Below are positions 43,578 through 51,691 of a stretch of 64,000 bases of DNA, in pieces. The stretch lies in the NCBI GenBank assembly GCA_016717145.1, contig JADKGD010000015.1, forward strand, positions 109,101 through 173,100, in the 5' to 3' direction. The position numbers and the translations under genes are program-made. Each line of letters begins with the position of its first letter. Position 1 is the first letter of the stretch. Source of the DNA: Saprospiraceae bacterium (GTDB taxonomy: Bacteria; Bacteroidota; Bacteroidia; Chitinophagales; Saprospiraceae). Below the pieces are notes generated by a model. The model saw only the letters and a list, made by a program, of their open reading frames with translations, did no database searches and was not told the DNA's origin.

Positions 43578-44279
43578 ATGTGTTGTCTTACTATATATAA
43601 AACCAAAGATGATAAACTCGTCATCACACACAATAGAGATGAGCAGATATCGAGGCAGTTATCCGCAAGTGAAGTGAGACCTGCTACAATCAATGGGAAA
43701 ATAGTCTGGATGCCAAAAGATGTACAATCTAATGGTACCTGGATTGCAACCGATGGACAAATGGTAGCAGCAATACTCAATGGTTTCAAAAAAAATCATG
43801 TCAAAAAAACTACTTATCGTGCAAGTAGAGGAGGCATCATTCCTGCTTTTTTTGGTCTTAATGGATTAGATGATTTTATCCTGAATTTCAATCCTTCGGG
43901 TTATGAACCTTTTACTTTGATATTGTTTGATGGAATAGAAAGGCTGGTAGAATATGGATGGGATGAACGTAAAAAATACGTAACTGAGTTGGATCAGAAT
44001 GTTGCTGCAATATATTCATCTTGTACACTTTATGATTTTAGTGTGTCATCAAGTCGAGCAGCATTGTTTTCTGATTTTATTTTGCAAGAACGCAATGAAA
44101 ATGATATTTGGAATTTACATGCTGCAAAAGGTAAAGATCACAATAAATTTCTTAATGTAGATTACAATGATGAAATTGGCACCGTGGCATTGAGTCAGAT
44201 TGTGTTAAGGAAAGAACCGGTTTTTTATTACAATTCGTTACATGGTAGAGAGACTAGGCAAACAATAAAATTGGCATAA
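43578..44279 (+). CDS. NRDE (TANGO2-like) protein
   Basis: A 233-residue protein with the N-terminal signature MCCLTIYKTKDDKLVITHNRDEQ, including the conserved Cys at position 2 or 3 and the NRDE motif. Later landmarks are GTWIATDGQMVAAILNG and SRGGI. The family relates to TANGO2 and to N-terminal nucleophile hydrolases. Its biochemical role in bacteria is unknown, though links to haem or lipid handling have been proposed in eukaryotes. It lies 14 nt after the DinB gene. Confidence 0.85.
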   Translation: MCCLTIYKTKDDKLVITHNRDEQISRQLSASEVRPATINGKIVWMPKDVQSNGTWIATDGQMVAAILNGFKKNHVKKTTYRASRGGIIPAFFGLNGLDDFILNFNPSGYEPFTLILFDGIERLVEYGWDERKKYVTELDQNVAAIYSSCTLYDFSVSSSRAALFSDFILQERNENDIWNLHAAKGKDHNKFLNVDYNDEIGTVALSQIVLRKEPVFYYNSLHGRETRQTIKLA

Positions 44280-44298
44280 TAAATAAATAATATTCAAC

Positions 44299-45302
44299 AT
44301 GTTAAAAAAAATAATTTTTACTTGTCTCGTCTTAGGCATAGGAAATATTCCAAACGCCCAAGTTGTTACTAAAAAAATACTCGTAGAGCATTTTACAAAT
44401 ACAAAGTGTAGCATATGTGCATCAAGAAATCCAGGTTTTTATTCGGCACTAGCTCAAAATCCTGACGTATTGCATATTGCTTACCACCCCAGTTCACCTT
44501 ACAATACTTGTTTGTTCAGTACACAAAACAAAGCTGAAAATGATGCCAGGACAAAGTACTATGATCTTTTCGGAGGAACACCAACGTTTACCATCAATGG
44601 TATTGAAAAATCTTCAAGTGAAGTCCAGTCGTCAAACATTTATAATGCATTTAAAAACCAGACTTCCCCACTTAGCGTAAAAATGAACTTATTTCCAGCT
44701 GGTTCCGATTCCATTGGGGTGACTGTTGTAATTACTTCAGTAGCCGAACACAGTTTAACAAATCTTACTTTGTATGTGGCGCTGACAGAAGATTCTGTTT
44801 TTTATAATGCGCCTAATGGCGAAAAAGTGCATTATGATGTATTTAGAAAGTCTTTTACCGGAGATAATCCAAGTGCTTTTATAGCACCAAAAGAGGAGGT
44901 AATACTCATACATTTAACATCAAAATTTCTAAAAAATCAATATGGAATCTTAAAAGACTTTCATCCACAGCAATCATTTCAGAAAAGGTCGACAATATAA
45001 TTCAGTCCCACCAATCTGATTTATATAAAGAAACAACCACTTCTATTGGCGATACTCAGGAAGATGAAAATACATTATCCATTTACCCCAATCCTGCTAC
45101 AAACATAGTACAAATCAACTGGTCAGGTACATCGGACAAAGCTGATTTGTTAATTTTAAATCAAATGGGACAGCTGGTTTCAAACAAAAAAAACATCAGT
45201 CAGGATTATTTAGTTGAAGTGACTGATTTGCTGCCAGGACTATATTTTATTCATTTATTTGTACCTTCACATTTCTCAGTTATAAAGTTTATCAAACTAT
45301 AA
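44299..45302 (+). pseudogene. Omp28-like thioredoxin-fold T9SS protein, one frameshift
   Basis: A signal peptide (MLKKIIFTCLVLGIG, cut near NAQ) is followed by a thioredoxin-like domain with CSIC (KKILVEHFTNTKCSICASRNPGF) and a beta-sandwich similar to Omp28-type proteins. The frame stops at 45000, but one base over the sequence continues as ISEKVDNIIQSHQSDLYKE and then the T9SS type A domain (LSIYPNPATNIVQINW, LPGLYFIHLF) to a stop at 45302. The shift lies just before 44930, near A runs. Repairing it gives about 334 residues. The C-terminal export domain would be lost without it. Confidence 0.78.
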
Positions 45303-45306
45303 ACTC

Positions 45307-46011
45307 ATGAAGTATATTATATTAATATTGTTTTGTCAGTTTGGCTTCCATCTTATTTACGCACAACCGGACTATAAAAACCTGGATGCATTCCTTAAGG
45401 AGCACATAAATATAAACGGTGAGGTAAATTACACAGCTATCAAAGCGCATAGAGGTCTTCTGGATAAATTGGTTGCAGATATTTCTAGTACCAAGGTGGC
45501 AAACAATTGGTCAAAAAATGATCAATTGGCTTTCTGGATCAATGCTTATAATATATTTACGATCAAACTAATCACAGATAACTATCCACTTAAAAGCATC
45601 CAAAATCTGGATGGTGGTAAACCCTGGGATGTCAAAAGAATTACCATTGGAGGTACAAAATATTCTCTGAACCAAATTGAAAATGACATTATTAGGGCTA
45701 AGTTTAAAGACCCAAGAATCCACTTTGCGGTCAATTGCGGAGCCAAATCGTGTCCACCGATATTAAATGCCGCTTATACCGGGAATACTATCGATGTCCA
45801 GTTGAATGATGTTACTACAAAGTTTATTAACAACTCAAAATATCAGACTATTACTGCTTCAAAGATAACTTTATCAAAAATATTTGATTGGTATGCAATA
45901 GATTTCGGAAATATCATCAACTTTATAAATAAATACAGCAAATCCAAAATCAACAAAGATGCGACAATCGGTTTTAAAGAATATGATTGGGCACTTAACG
46001 ATAAAAAATAA
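45307..46011 (+). CDS. DUF547 domain exported protein
   Basis: A 234-residue protein with a probable signal peptide (MKYIILILFCQFGFHLIYAQ). WSKNDQLAFWINAYNIFTIKLI, KPWDVKRITIGGTKYSLNQIENDII, RIHFAVNCGAKSCPPIL and KIFDWYAIDFG are the DUF547 landmarks. The family has a conserved His and Cys, here in HFAVNCGAKSC, and may be a papain-like or transglutaminase-like hydrolase. Function is unknown. It lies 4 nt after the repaired Omp28-like gene and 23 nt before msrB-msrA. Confidence 0.83.
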   Translation: MKYIILILFCQFGFHLIYAQPDYKNLDAFLKEHININGEVNYTAIKAHRGLLDKLVADISSTKVANNWSKNDQLAFWINAYNIFTIKLITDNYPLKSIQNLDGGKPWDVKRITIGGTKYSLNQIENDIIRAKFKDPRIHFAVNCGAKSCPPILNAAYTGNTIDVQLNDVTTKFINNSKYQTITASKITLSKIFDWYAIDFGNIINFINKYSKSKINKDATIGFKEYDWALNDKK

Positions 46012-46034
46012 ATAATTTAATAAATCAAAAAACA

Positions 46035-47105
46035 ATGATCAGAATAATCATAAGCACAGGTATCCTGCTGGCATTTGGCGCTTGCGCCCAACAAAACAAA
46101 AAAGTATCAATTGGTTCAGCATCAACTATAAAAGGAGAGCAGATTGCTTTAGATACAAATTGGACAACAAAAATTGTCAAATCGGATGAAGAATGGAAAA
46201 AAATATTAACCCCAAAACAATATTATATATTAAGAGAACACGGAACAGAACGTCCTTTCAGTAGTGATTTGTATGAAGTAAAAGAAGAAGGAGTCTACAT
46301 ATGTGCAGGCTGCAAAAATCCATTATTTTCATCATCTGCAAAATTTAATTCAGGAACAGGCTGGCCTAGTTATTTTCAGCCATATTCTCATAATAGTCTT
46401 AATGTTGCATCTGATAATAGCATGGGTATGAGTAGAGATGCACTAACTTGTAAACGATGTGATGGCCACTTAGGTCATGTATTTAATGATGGCCCCAAAC
46501 CTACCGGACTTAGATATTGTATCGATGGGGATGGTTTGCTTTTTGTAACGGCACAAACAAAAACATCATCAGCAGTTGCTACTTTTGCGGGAGGTTGTTT
46601 CTGGTGTACGGAAACCATTTTTGAAAGTATCAAAGGTGTTACTGAAGTGATATCGGGCTATTCAGGAGGCAAAGAAACAAACCCAACTTATGAAAGTGTT
46701 GGTAGTGGAAGCACGGGTCATGCCGAGGCATTTCAAGTTTATTTTGATCCATCAGTAATAAGTTATAAAGATTTGGTCAGGGTATTTTTTGCATCTATTG
46801 ACCCTACCACTGTCGATGGTCAAAAGCCGGATTTTGGAAAACAATACAGGACTATTGCTTTTTATTCAAATGATGAAGAGAAAGTCATCATTGAAAACAA
46901 AATAAAGGAAATATCTACAGAGTATAGTAAGCCAATCGCTACTCAGGTAGTAAAATTTGAGAAGTTTTATGAAGCTGAAGAATATCATCAGGACTTCGTA
47001 AAACGAAACCCAAATCAGGGATATGTAAGGGGAGAAAGTATACCAAGACGGGAAAGGACATTGGCAAAGGTACCGGATTTGCTAAAAAGTAATGTAAAAA
47101 AATAA
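46035..47105 (+). CDS. MsrB-MsrA fused methionine sulfoxide reductase lipoprotein
   Basis: A 356-residue envelope lipoprotein (lipobox LAFGACAQQ) with MsrB first and MsrA second. MsrB has the two zinc-binding pairs CAGCKNP and CKRCDGHLGHVF and the catalytic Cys in GLRYCIDG. MsrA has the catalytic GGCFWCTE, the loop GYSGG and the C-terminal part EAEEYHQDF. The fusion repairs both R and S methionine sulfoxides, here in the periplasm. The normal order in many fusions is A-B; B-A also occurs. Electron donors would be thioredoxin-like proteins or membrane systems; a candidate set lies next to it. Confidence 0.95.
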   Translation: MIRIIISTGILLAFGACAQQNKKVSIGSASTIKGEQIALDTNWTTKIVKSDEEWKKILTPKQYYILREHGTERPFSSDLYEVKEEGVYICAGCKNPLFSSSAKFNSGTGWPSYFQPYSHNSLNVASDNSMGMSRDALTCKRCDGHLGHVFNDGPKPTGLRYCIDGDGLLFVTAQTKTSSAVATFAGGCFWCTETIFESIKGVTEVISGYSGGKETNPTYESVGSGSTGHAEAFQVYFDPSVISYKDLVRVFFASIDPTTVDGQKPDFGKQYRTIAFYSNDEEKVIIENKIKEISTEYSKPIATQVVKFEKFYEAEEYHQDFVKRNPNQGYVRGESIPRRERTLAKVPDLLKSNVKK

Positions 47106-47109
47106 TTAA

Positions 47110-48456
47110 TTGGTGGCAAAAATCATTATCATAGGCAACGGTATCGCAGGTTCAACTGCAGCCAGATATATCAGAAAAAATAGTGATCACGAAATCACCA
47201 TGATCTCAGGCGAGACAGAATATCCGTTTTCCAGAACTGCATTAATGTATGTATACATGGGTCATTTGAAGTTTGACCATACCAAACTGTATGAAGATTG
47301 GTTTTGGGCCAAAAATAGAATAAATGCGATAAAAGCCTGGGTCAAACATATTGATACTTCAGGAAAATTTATTATCCTGGAGAATGGAGATAAGTTACCA
47401 TACGACAAACTCATTCTGGCTACCGGATCCAAGTCCAATAAATTTGGCTGGTCGGGTCAGGATTTAAAAGGTGTACAAGGTTTGTATCATCTACAGGATC
47501 TGGAAAGTATGGAAGCAGCCACAAAATCAGGAATTAAAAAAACTGTCATTGTCGGTGGTGGATTGATAGGTATAGAAATGGCAGAGATGTTCCATAGCAG
47601 ACATATACCTGTTACTATGTTGGTAAGAGAAAAAAGTTTTTGGAACATAGTGCTTCCTGCTGAAGAATCTGAGATGATCAATCGGCATATTCTGGCTAAT
47701 GGTATCGACCTTAGACTAGACGAAGAGCTACAGGAACTCAAAGGAAAAGATGGAAAAGTATCTTCTATGATCTGTAAAAATTCAGGTGAAGAGATCGATT
47801 GCCAGTTTGTAGGTTTGACAGTAGGAGTTAGCCCAAATATCGACTTTGTAAAATCATCCAATATCAACATCAATAGAGGAATAGTTGTGGATGAATATCT
47901 CCAAACATCAGCCGAAGATGTTTATGCGATAGGTGATTGTGCAGAATTGGCCATGCCAAATCAGGGACGTCGACCTATCGAGGCTGTTTGGTACACTGGT
48001 AGGATGATGGGCAAAACGGTGGCACAAACCATCTGCGGAGAAGCTACAAAATATAACCCTGGTATCTGGTTCAATTCTGCCAAGTTTTTTGATATTGAAT
48101 ATCAGGTATATGGTGACATACCCGCCATAACACCAGAACATATCACTTCTTTGTACTGGCAACATCCATCGGAAAACAAAGCCATTCGCATCAATTTTGA
48201 CACATCAACAGGCGCGGTGACTGGCTTTAATCTCATGGGTATTCGTTACCGACATGCTGTTTGCGAAAAATGGATAGCCGCCAAAACGAACATTGAATCA
48301 GTATTAGAAAATTTGTCACTTGCCAATTTTGATCCCGAGTTTTTTGAAGAATATGAAGGTGCATTTGTAAATATGTACAATCAGAAAAGTGGAAAGTTGT
48401 TGACCTTGAAATCGAAAAGGAAATTGAGTATGGTCAAACAGTTTTTATTTGGGTAA
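47110..48456 (+). CDS. FAD/NAD(P)-dependent oxidoreductase
   Basis: A 448-residue pyridine-nucleotide-disulfide-family flavoprotein. Start is TTG 47110 or GTG 47113, 5-8 nt after msrB-msrA. IIIIGNGIAGSTAARYI is the FAD-binding GxGxxG at the start, VIVGGGLIGIEMAEMF the NAD(P) dinucleotide fold, and EDVYAIGDCAEL the second FAD motif. No CxxxxC redox disulfide is seen, so it resembles NirB N-terminal or ferredoxin-reductase-like enzymes. It may feed electrons to the polyferredoxin at 50019. Confidence 0.88.
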   Translation: MVAKIIIIGNGIAGSTAARYIRKNSDHEITMISGETEYPFSRTALMYVYMGHLKFDHTKLYEDWFWAKNRINAIKAWVKHIDTSGKFIILENGDKLPYDKLILATGSKSNKFGWSGQDLKGVQGLYHLQDLESMEAATKSGIKKTVIVGGGLIGIEMAEMFHSRHIPVTMLVREKSFWNIVLPAEESEMINRHILANGIDLRLDEELQELKGKDGKVSSMICKNSGEEIDCQFVGLTVGVSPNIDFVKSSNININRGIVVDEYLQTSAEDVYAIGDCAELAMPNQGRRPIEAVWYTGRMMGKTVAQTICGEATKYNPGIWFNSAKFFDIEYQVYGDIPAITPEHITSLYWQHPSENKAIRINFDTSTGAVTGFNLMGIRYRHAVCEKWIAAKTNIESVLENLSLANFDPEFFEEYEGAFVNMYNQKSGKLLTLKSKRKLSMVKQFLFG

Positions 48457-48500
48457 TGGGGATATCGTTTAAAACAATACAAAAATGAACTTAAAATCAT

Positions 48501-48520
48501 TTAAGTACGTTATTAAGTAC
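48501..48520. promoter_or_regulatory. Direct-repeat operator of the YefM module
   Basis: TTAAGTAC occurs at 48501-48508 and 48513-48520, a 12-bp period, 15 nt before the yefM start. Such palindrome-like repeats suit the autoregulation typical of Phd/YefM antitoxins. Confidence 0.45.
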
Positions 48521-48534
48521 TAAAATAAGTCATC

Positions 48535-48786
48535 ATGGAAGTCATTAATTATTCAATTTTAAGAAATAACCTCAAAGAAGTACTTGATAAAGTATCAGAA
48601 AATCAAGAAACGTATATTGTCAATCGTGGTAATTCAAACGCTGTCATTATATCACTGGATGAATATAACAACTGGCAAGCGACAGTGCATTTAATGAAAA
48701 GTGAACCCAATAGAAAAAGGCTTAAAGAAGCGTTAGAAAGGGACAAAAAGGGAGAGTATATTATTAGAGACTTGATCGAAGAATGA
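48535..48786 (+). CDS. yefM: Phd/YefM family antitoxin
   Basis: An 83-residue antitoxin. The N-terminal DNA-binding fold (MEVINYSILRNNLKEVLDKV, YIVNRGNSNAVIISLDEYNNW) is typical of YefM. The disordered C-terminus (EALERDKKGEYIIRDLIEE) would wrap the YoeB toxin. It is intact, although the toxin two genes downstream is truncated by a stop codon. Confidence 0.9.
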   Translation: MEVINYSILRNNLKEVLDKVSENQETYIVNRGNSNAVIISLDEYNNWQATVHLMKSEPNRKRLKEALERDKKGEYIIRDLIEE

Positions 48787-48822
48787 AAAGGTAATTTGTT
48801 CAAATTAGTAAAAAGAAAAAGC

Positions 48823-49077
48823 ATGGATAGCACATTTATATTAAGGAGTGATGAATTGGATCTAAAATTTCTAGAAAGTATCAGGAGTTTGTATCATGAC
48901 GCACAAATGATCCAAATTACGATTTCGAAAAGCACTGATCTTAATATTGGCAAAAAGGAAACCAAAGAAGAATATTTTCAAAGGCTTGAAAAAGCGGCTC
49001 GTGCTGTGGATGAAGGGAATAAAATTTCCTTTACTCCGGATGAATTTGATGAATTAGTCAATGAAACTTTGAAATGA
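48823..49077 (+). CDS. Small protein between YefM and YoeB, possible second antitoxin
   Basis: An 84-residue protein from ATG 48823 (MDSTFILRSDELDLKFLESI); a TTG at 48796 would add nine residues. It is helical and acidic, with KKETKEEYFQRLEKAARAVDEGNKISFTPDEFDELVNETLK at the end by parts. It overlaps the toxin start by 4 nt (ATGA), the arrangement expected of a direct toxin partner. I do not recognise a named family; antitoxin is inferred from position and size. Confidence 0.6.
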   Translation: MDSTFILRSDELDLKFLESIRSLYHDAQMIQITISKSTDLNIGKKETKEEYFQRLEKAARAVDEGNKISFTPDEFDELVNETLK

Positions 49078-49331
49078 AAGTATCATTTGATCAAGATTCA
49101 TTTGAAGATTTTTGTCAATGGCCTTTATATAATAAAATTATTTTTAAGCGATTAGTTCAAATCATAAAAGATGTAATAAGAGACCCGTTTGTAGGAATCG
49201 GAAAACCTGAACCTTTAAAAGGTAATCTTCAAGGATATTGGAGTAGGAGGATTACCGAAGAACATAGATTAGTATATAGGGTGCAAAAAGATGAAATATT
49301 GATAATTAGTTGAAAAGGACATTATAAATGA
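49074..49331 (+). pseudogene. yoeB: YoeB-type mRNA interferase with a TGA in place of its C-terminal Cys codon
   Basis: The open frame of 79 codons matches YoeB (FEDFCQWPLYNKIIFKRLVQII, GIGKPEPLKGNLQGYWSRRITEEHRLVY), including the catalytic-type Glu in KPEPLK and the Arg-rich RRIT. It stops at TGA 49311-49313 after LIIS. Read through in the same frame gives KGHYK and a TGA at 49329-49331, total 85 positions, the usual YoeB length. The family end is SCxxHY, so the TGA replaces the Cys codon and removes the His-Tyr needed for RNA cleavage. The toxin is probably inactive. Confidence 0.82.
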
Positions 49332-49597
49332 GTTTGTATAAGAATATGAATGATCAAAAAAATAAAAGAAAGCCAGGTGCACTAAAAGGCAAAATTTGGT
49401 CTTTGGAAGATTGCTGGGATGCAGAAAATGAAGTTATTCAAGCAATAGAAATTTCGGAAATTTTTCCAAATATCAATGGATATAATAATCAAACCGGGAT
49501 GATAGGGCGAAAATTTGTTGAAAAGTGGCGAGGAATTATCAAGGATGTTGACATAAGCAAACAAAGAGAATCTTACTTGAATGATAAATACAAATAA
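49328..49597 (+). CDS. Probable antitoxin of the PIN toxin
   Basis: An 89-residue protein starting within the last codons of the yoeB reading frame. RKPGALKGKIW resembles the GxxKGKI tails of antitoxins paired with PIN toxins, and FVEKWRGIIKDVDISKQRE with YLNDKYK resembles the C-terminus of a different antitoxin family. It may therefore be a chimera. It sits 8 nt before the PIN toxin gene. Function is inferred from position. Confidence 0.5.
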   Translation: MSLYKNMNDQKNKRKPGALKGKIWSLEDCWDAENEVIQAIEISEIFPNINGYNNQTGMIGRKFVEKWRGIIKDVDISKQRESYLNDKYK

Positions 49598-49605
49598 ATG
49601 GTAGC

Positions 49606-50019
49606 ATGAATTACCTGGTAGATACAAATGTAGTCCTGGATATTGCTTTAGATCGTGACAACTATTTTAAAGATGCTTCTGAAATTTTTTATATGACAGA
49701 AAACAAAAATATCAGGCTGTATATATCAACTTCTACCATTACTGATCTTTATTTTATAATTAAATAAGTGAATGGACACCAGATTGCTCTTTCTTTTATA
49801 AAGGATATTCTTCAAGTTATTTTTATTGCAACAGTTGATAAAAGTGTCATTCGTGAAGCAATAAATAGTGGTTTAAAAGATTTTGAAGATGCAGTTCAAG
49901 TCGCTGCTGCTAAGGCCTTCAATTCTGATGGAATAATTACTAGAAATAAAAAAGATTTTACAAAAAGCGGTCTTAAAATATTTACTTCCTCAGAATTTAT
50001 ATCTAAATTTAAACAATAA
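49606..50019 (+). pseudogene. PIN domain toxin with one in-frame TAA
   Basis: ATG 49606 starts MNYLVDTNVVLDIALDRDNY with the first catalytic Asp and reads to ITDLYFIIK, then TAA at 49765-49767. The same frame continues as VNGHQIALSFIKDILQ, SGLKDFEDAVQVAAA (second acidic site), GIITRNKKDF and an end at 50019. All PIN motifs are in one frame over 137 codons, so a single base substitution, not an indel, breaks the gene. A shorter product from GTG 49768 would lack the first Asp. It overlaps the next gene by one base (TAATG). Confidence 0.85.
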
Positions 50020-51377
50020 TGCAACCTTACAAATCCATTTCCGTAACAGCACATCAGCATTCTGAAGGCATGAATATTATGCAAAAGGTCGCCTTATCAT
50101 TGGTAGCTTTAGGTTTTTTAGCCCAATTGGTATATTGGCTTACATTTAGTTCTTCTCAAGCAGGATTATGGATGTGGTCATCGCTGGCTGCCATTACCAT
50201 CGGTTCACTTTTATATACATCGGATCTGTACAAAGATACACTTCCGGGCATCAAGAACAATGGAGTTTGGATGACTTCAATATCTTCACGTGGTATGTGG
50301 GCCTGGATGTTAGGGGTGTTTCTTACAGGATTTTATGTGCTGTTGTATTGGTATCCACATCTTTTGGGACAAGGTCGGGATGGTTTAGCCAATACCGGTT
50401 TGGTAGGACTTTTTGATCCACTAAGTATGATGCTGAAAGGCAAACCAGCGAGCCAATGGTTTGTGTATGGATCTCTATATACGCTCGCTATTTTACTCTT
50501 AGGCATAAAATTTATTTATAAATACAGACATAGTAAATATCAGGTATATCGGACTATTTCTATCATGTTTTTTCAGACCGCTATTGCCTTTATATTGCCA
50601 GAGATTCTGGTGGGATTAAATCTTCCTTACAATGATTTCAAAAACGTGTGGCCACTCAATTATTATTTTTTCTTTGACTGGCACATCACAGAATTGATAG
50701 AAAGTGGACTATTCGGGTATTTTGTATTGTTCTGGGGAGTTTTTTTATTTTTGGTAGTTACTCCTGTTATGACCTACTTCTATGGCAAAAGATGGTATTG
50801 CTCATGGGTGTGCGGCTGCGGCGGGCTGGCAGAGACGGCTGGCGATCCATTCAGACAACTCTCTGATAAATCACTCAAAGCATGGAAGATAGAAAGATGG
50901 ATGATACATGGCGTATTGGTATTTGTGACCATTATGACAGCAATGGTATTGTATACCAGATTTACCGGCAATGGAAGCTTCTTATTTTTAGATAGTTATC
51001 AGCTGAGTTCCTGGTATGGCTTTTTTATTGGCTCAGCTTTTTCAGGCGTGGTTGGAGTAGGATTCTATCCTTTGATGGGCAGCAGGGTTTGGTGCAGGTT
51101 TGGATGTCCGATGGCTGCCTACCTTGGTTTGTTGCAGAAGGTAAATCTGACATTCAAAATAGGAAAAAAAGAACACAAACTGGAATCCAAATTCCGTATC
51201 ACCACCAATGGTGGTCAGTGTATCTCTTGCGGCAATTGTTCCACTTACTGCGAGATGGGCATCGATGTAAAATCTTACGCACAAAGACAGGAAGACATTC
51301 TGAGGTCAAGTTGTGTAGGTTGTGGTATTTGTAGTGCGGTGTGTCCCAGAGGTGTGTTGAGGTTGGAAAATCTGTGA
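50019..51377 (+). CDS. Membrane polyferredoxin (NapH/NosR/CcoG-like 4Fe-4S protein)
   Basis: A 452-residue inner-membrane iron-sulfur protein. Five or six hydrophobic segments occupy residues 15-340. Two Cys motifs face the membrane edge: RWYCSWVCGCGG near residue 261 and RVWCRFGCPMA near 356. Two cytoplasmic 4Fe-4S clusters follow (GGQCISCGNCSTYCEMG and SSCVGCGICSAVCPRG). This layout moves electrons between cytoplasmic donors and periplasmic or quinone acceptors. The flavin oxidoreductase upstream is a plausible donor. The toxin-antitoxin genes separate the two. Confidence 0.85.
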   Translation: MQPYKSISVTAHQHSEGMNIMQKVALSLVALGFLAQLVYWLTFSSSQAGLWMWSSLAAITIGSLLYTSDLYKDTLPGIKNNGVWMTSISSRGMWAWMLGVFLTGFYVLLYWYPHLLGQGRDGLANTGLVGLFDPLSMMLKGKPASQWFVYGSLYTLAILLLGIKFIYKYRHSKYQVYRTISIMFFQTAIAFILPEILVGLNLPYNDFKNVWPLNYYFFFDWHITELIESGLFGYFVLFWGVFLFLVVTPVMTYFYGKRWYCSWVCGCGGLAETAGDPFRQLSDKSLKAWKIERWMIHGVLVFVTIMTAMVLYTRFTGNGSFLFLDSYQLSSWYGFFIGSAFSGVVGVGFYPLMGSRVWCRFGCPMAAYLGLLQKVNLTFKIGKKEHKLESKFRITTNGGQCISCGNCSTYCEMGIDVKSYAQRQEDILRSSCVGCGICSAVCPRGVLRLENL

Positions 51378-51691
51378 TATTATCATCGCCAATGTCTTTT
51401 CTATTTATTATTTGAGTCTATTCCTTGTTGCACATTGATTGTATTTATATCCAATCGATACATTAATTATTAATAGCAAATCCTATCCCGTTGAATTTTT
51501 ATTTTCACTTAAAGTAATATTTAACCTATTATTCAAATTAAAGTAGTAAGAAGTATTTAAATTTTTATAATTTAACCATATATCCATGATCAAATTAAAT
51601 TGAATATATTTCATTTTGGAAGGTTGATACATCCAAAGTATGGTTTTCAGTATAGACGTCCAGCAAATTCATTTAAAACAATTTATATTCT
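51378..51691. other. Intergenic region between convergent genes
   Basis: AT-rich, no gene-like frame, RNA gene or clear terminator seen. Confidence 0.35.

Noticed and set aside
49311..49313. TGA in yoeB as a selenocysteine codon
   Set aside because: No SECIS-like hairpin is evident and a single nonsense substitution is simpler; the neighbouring PIN gene has an ordinary TAA of the same kind.
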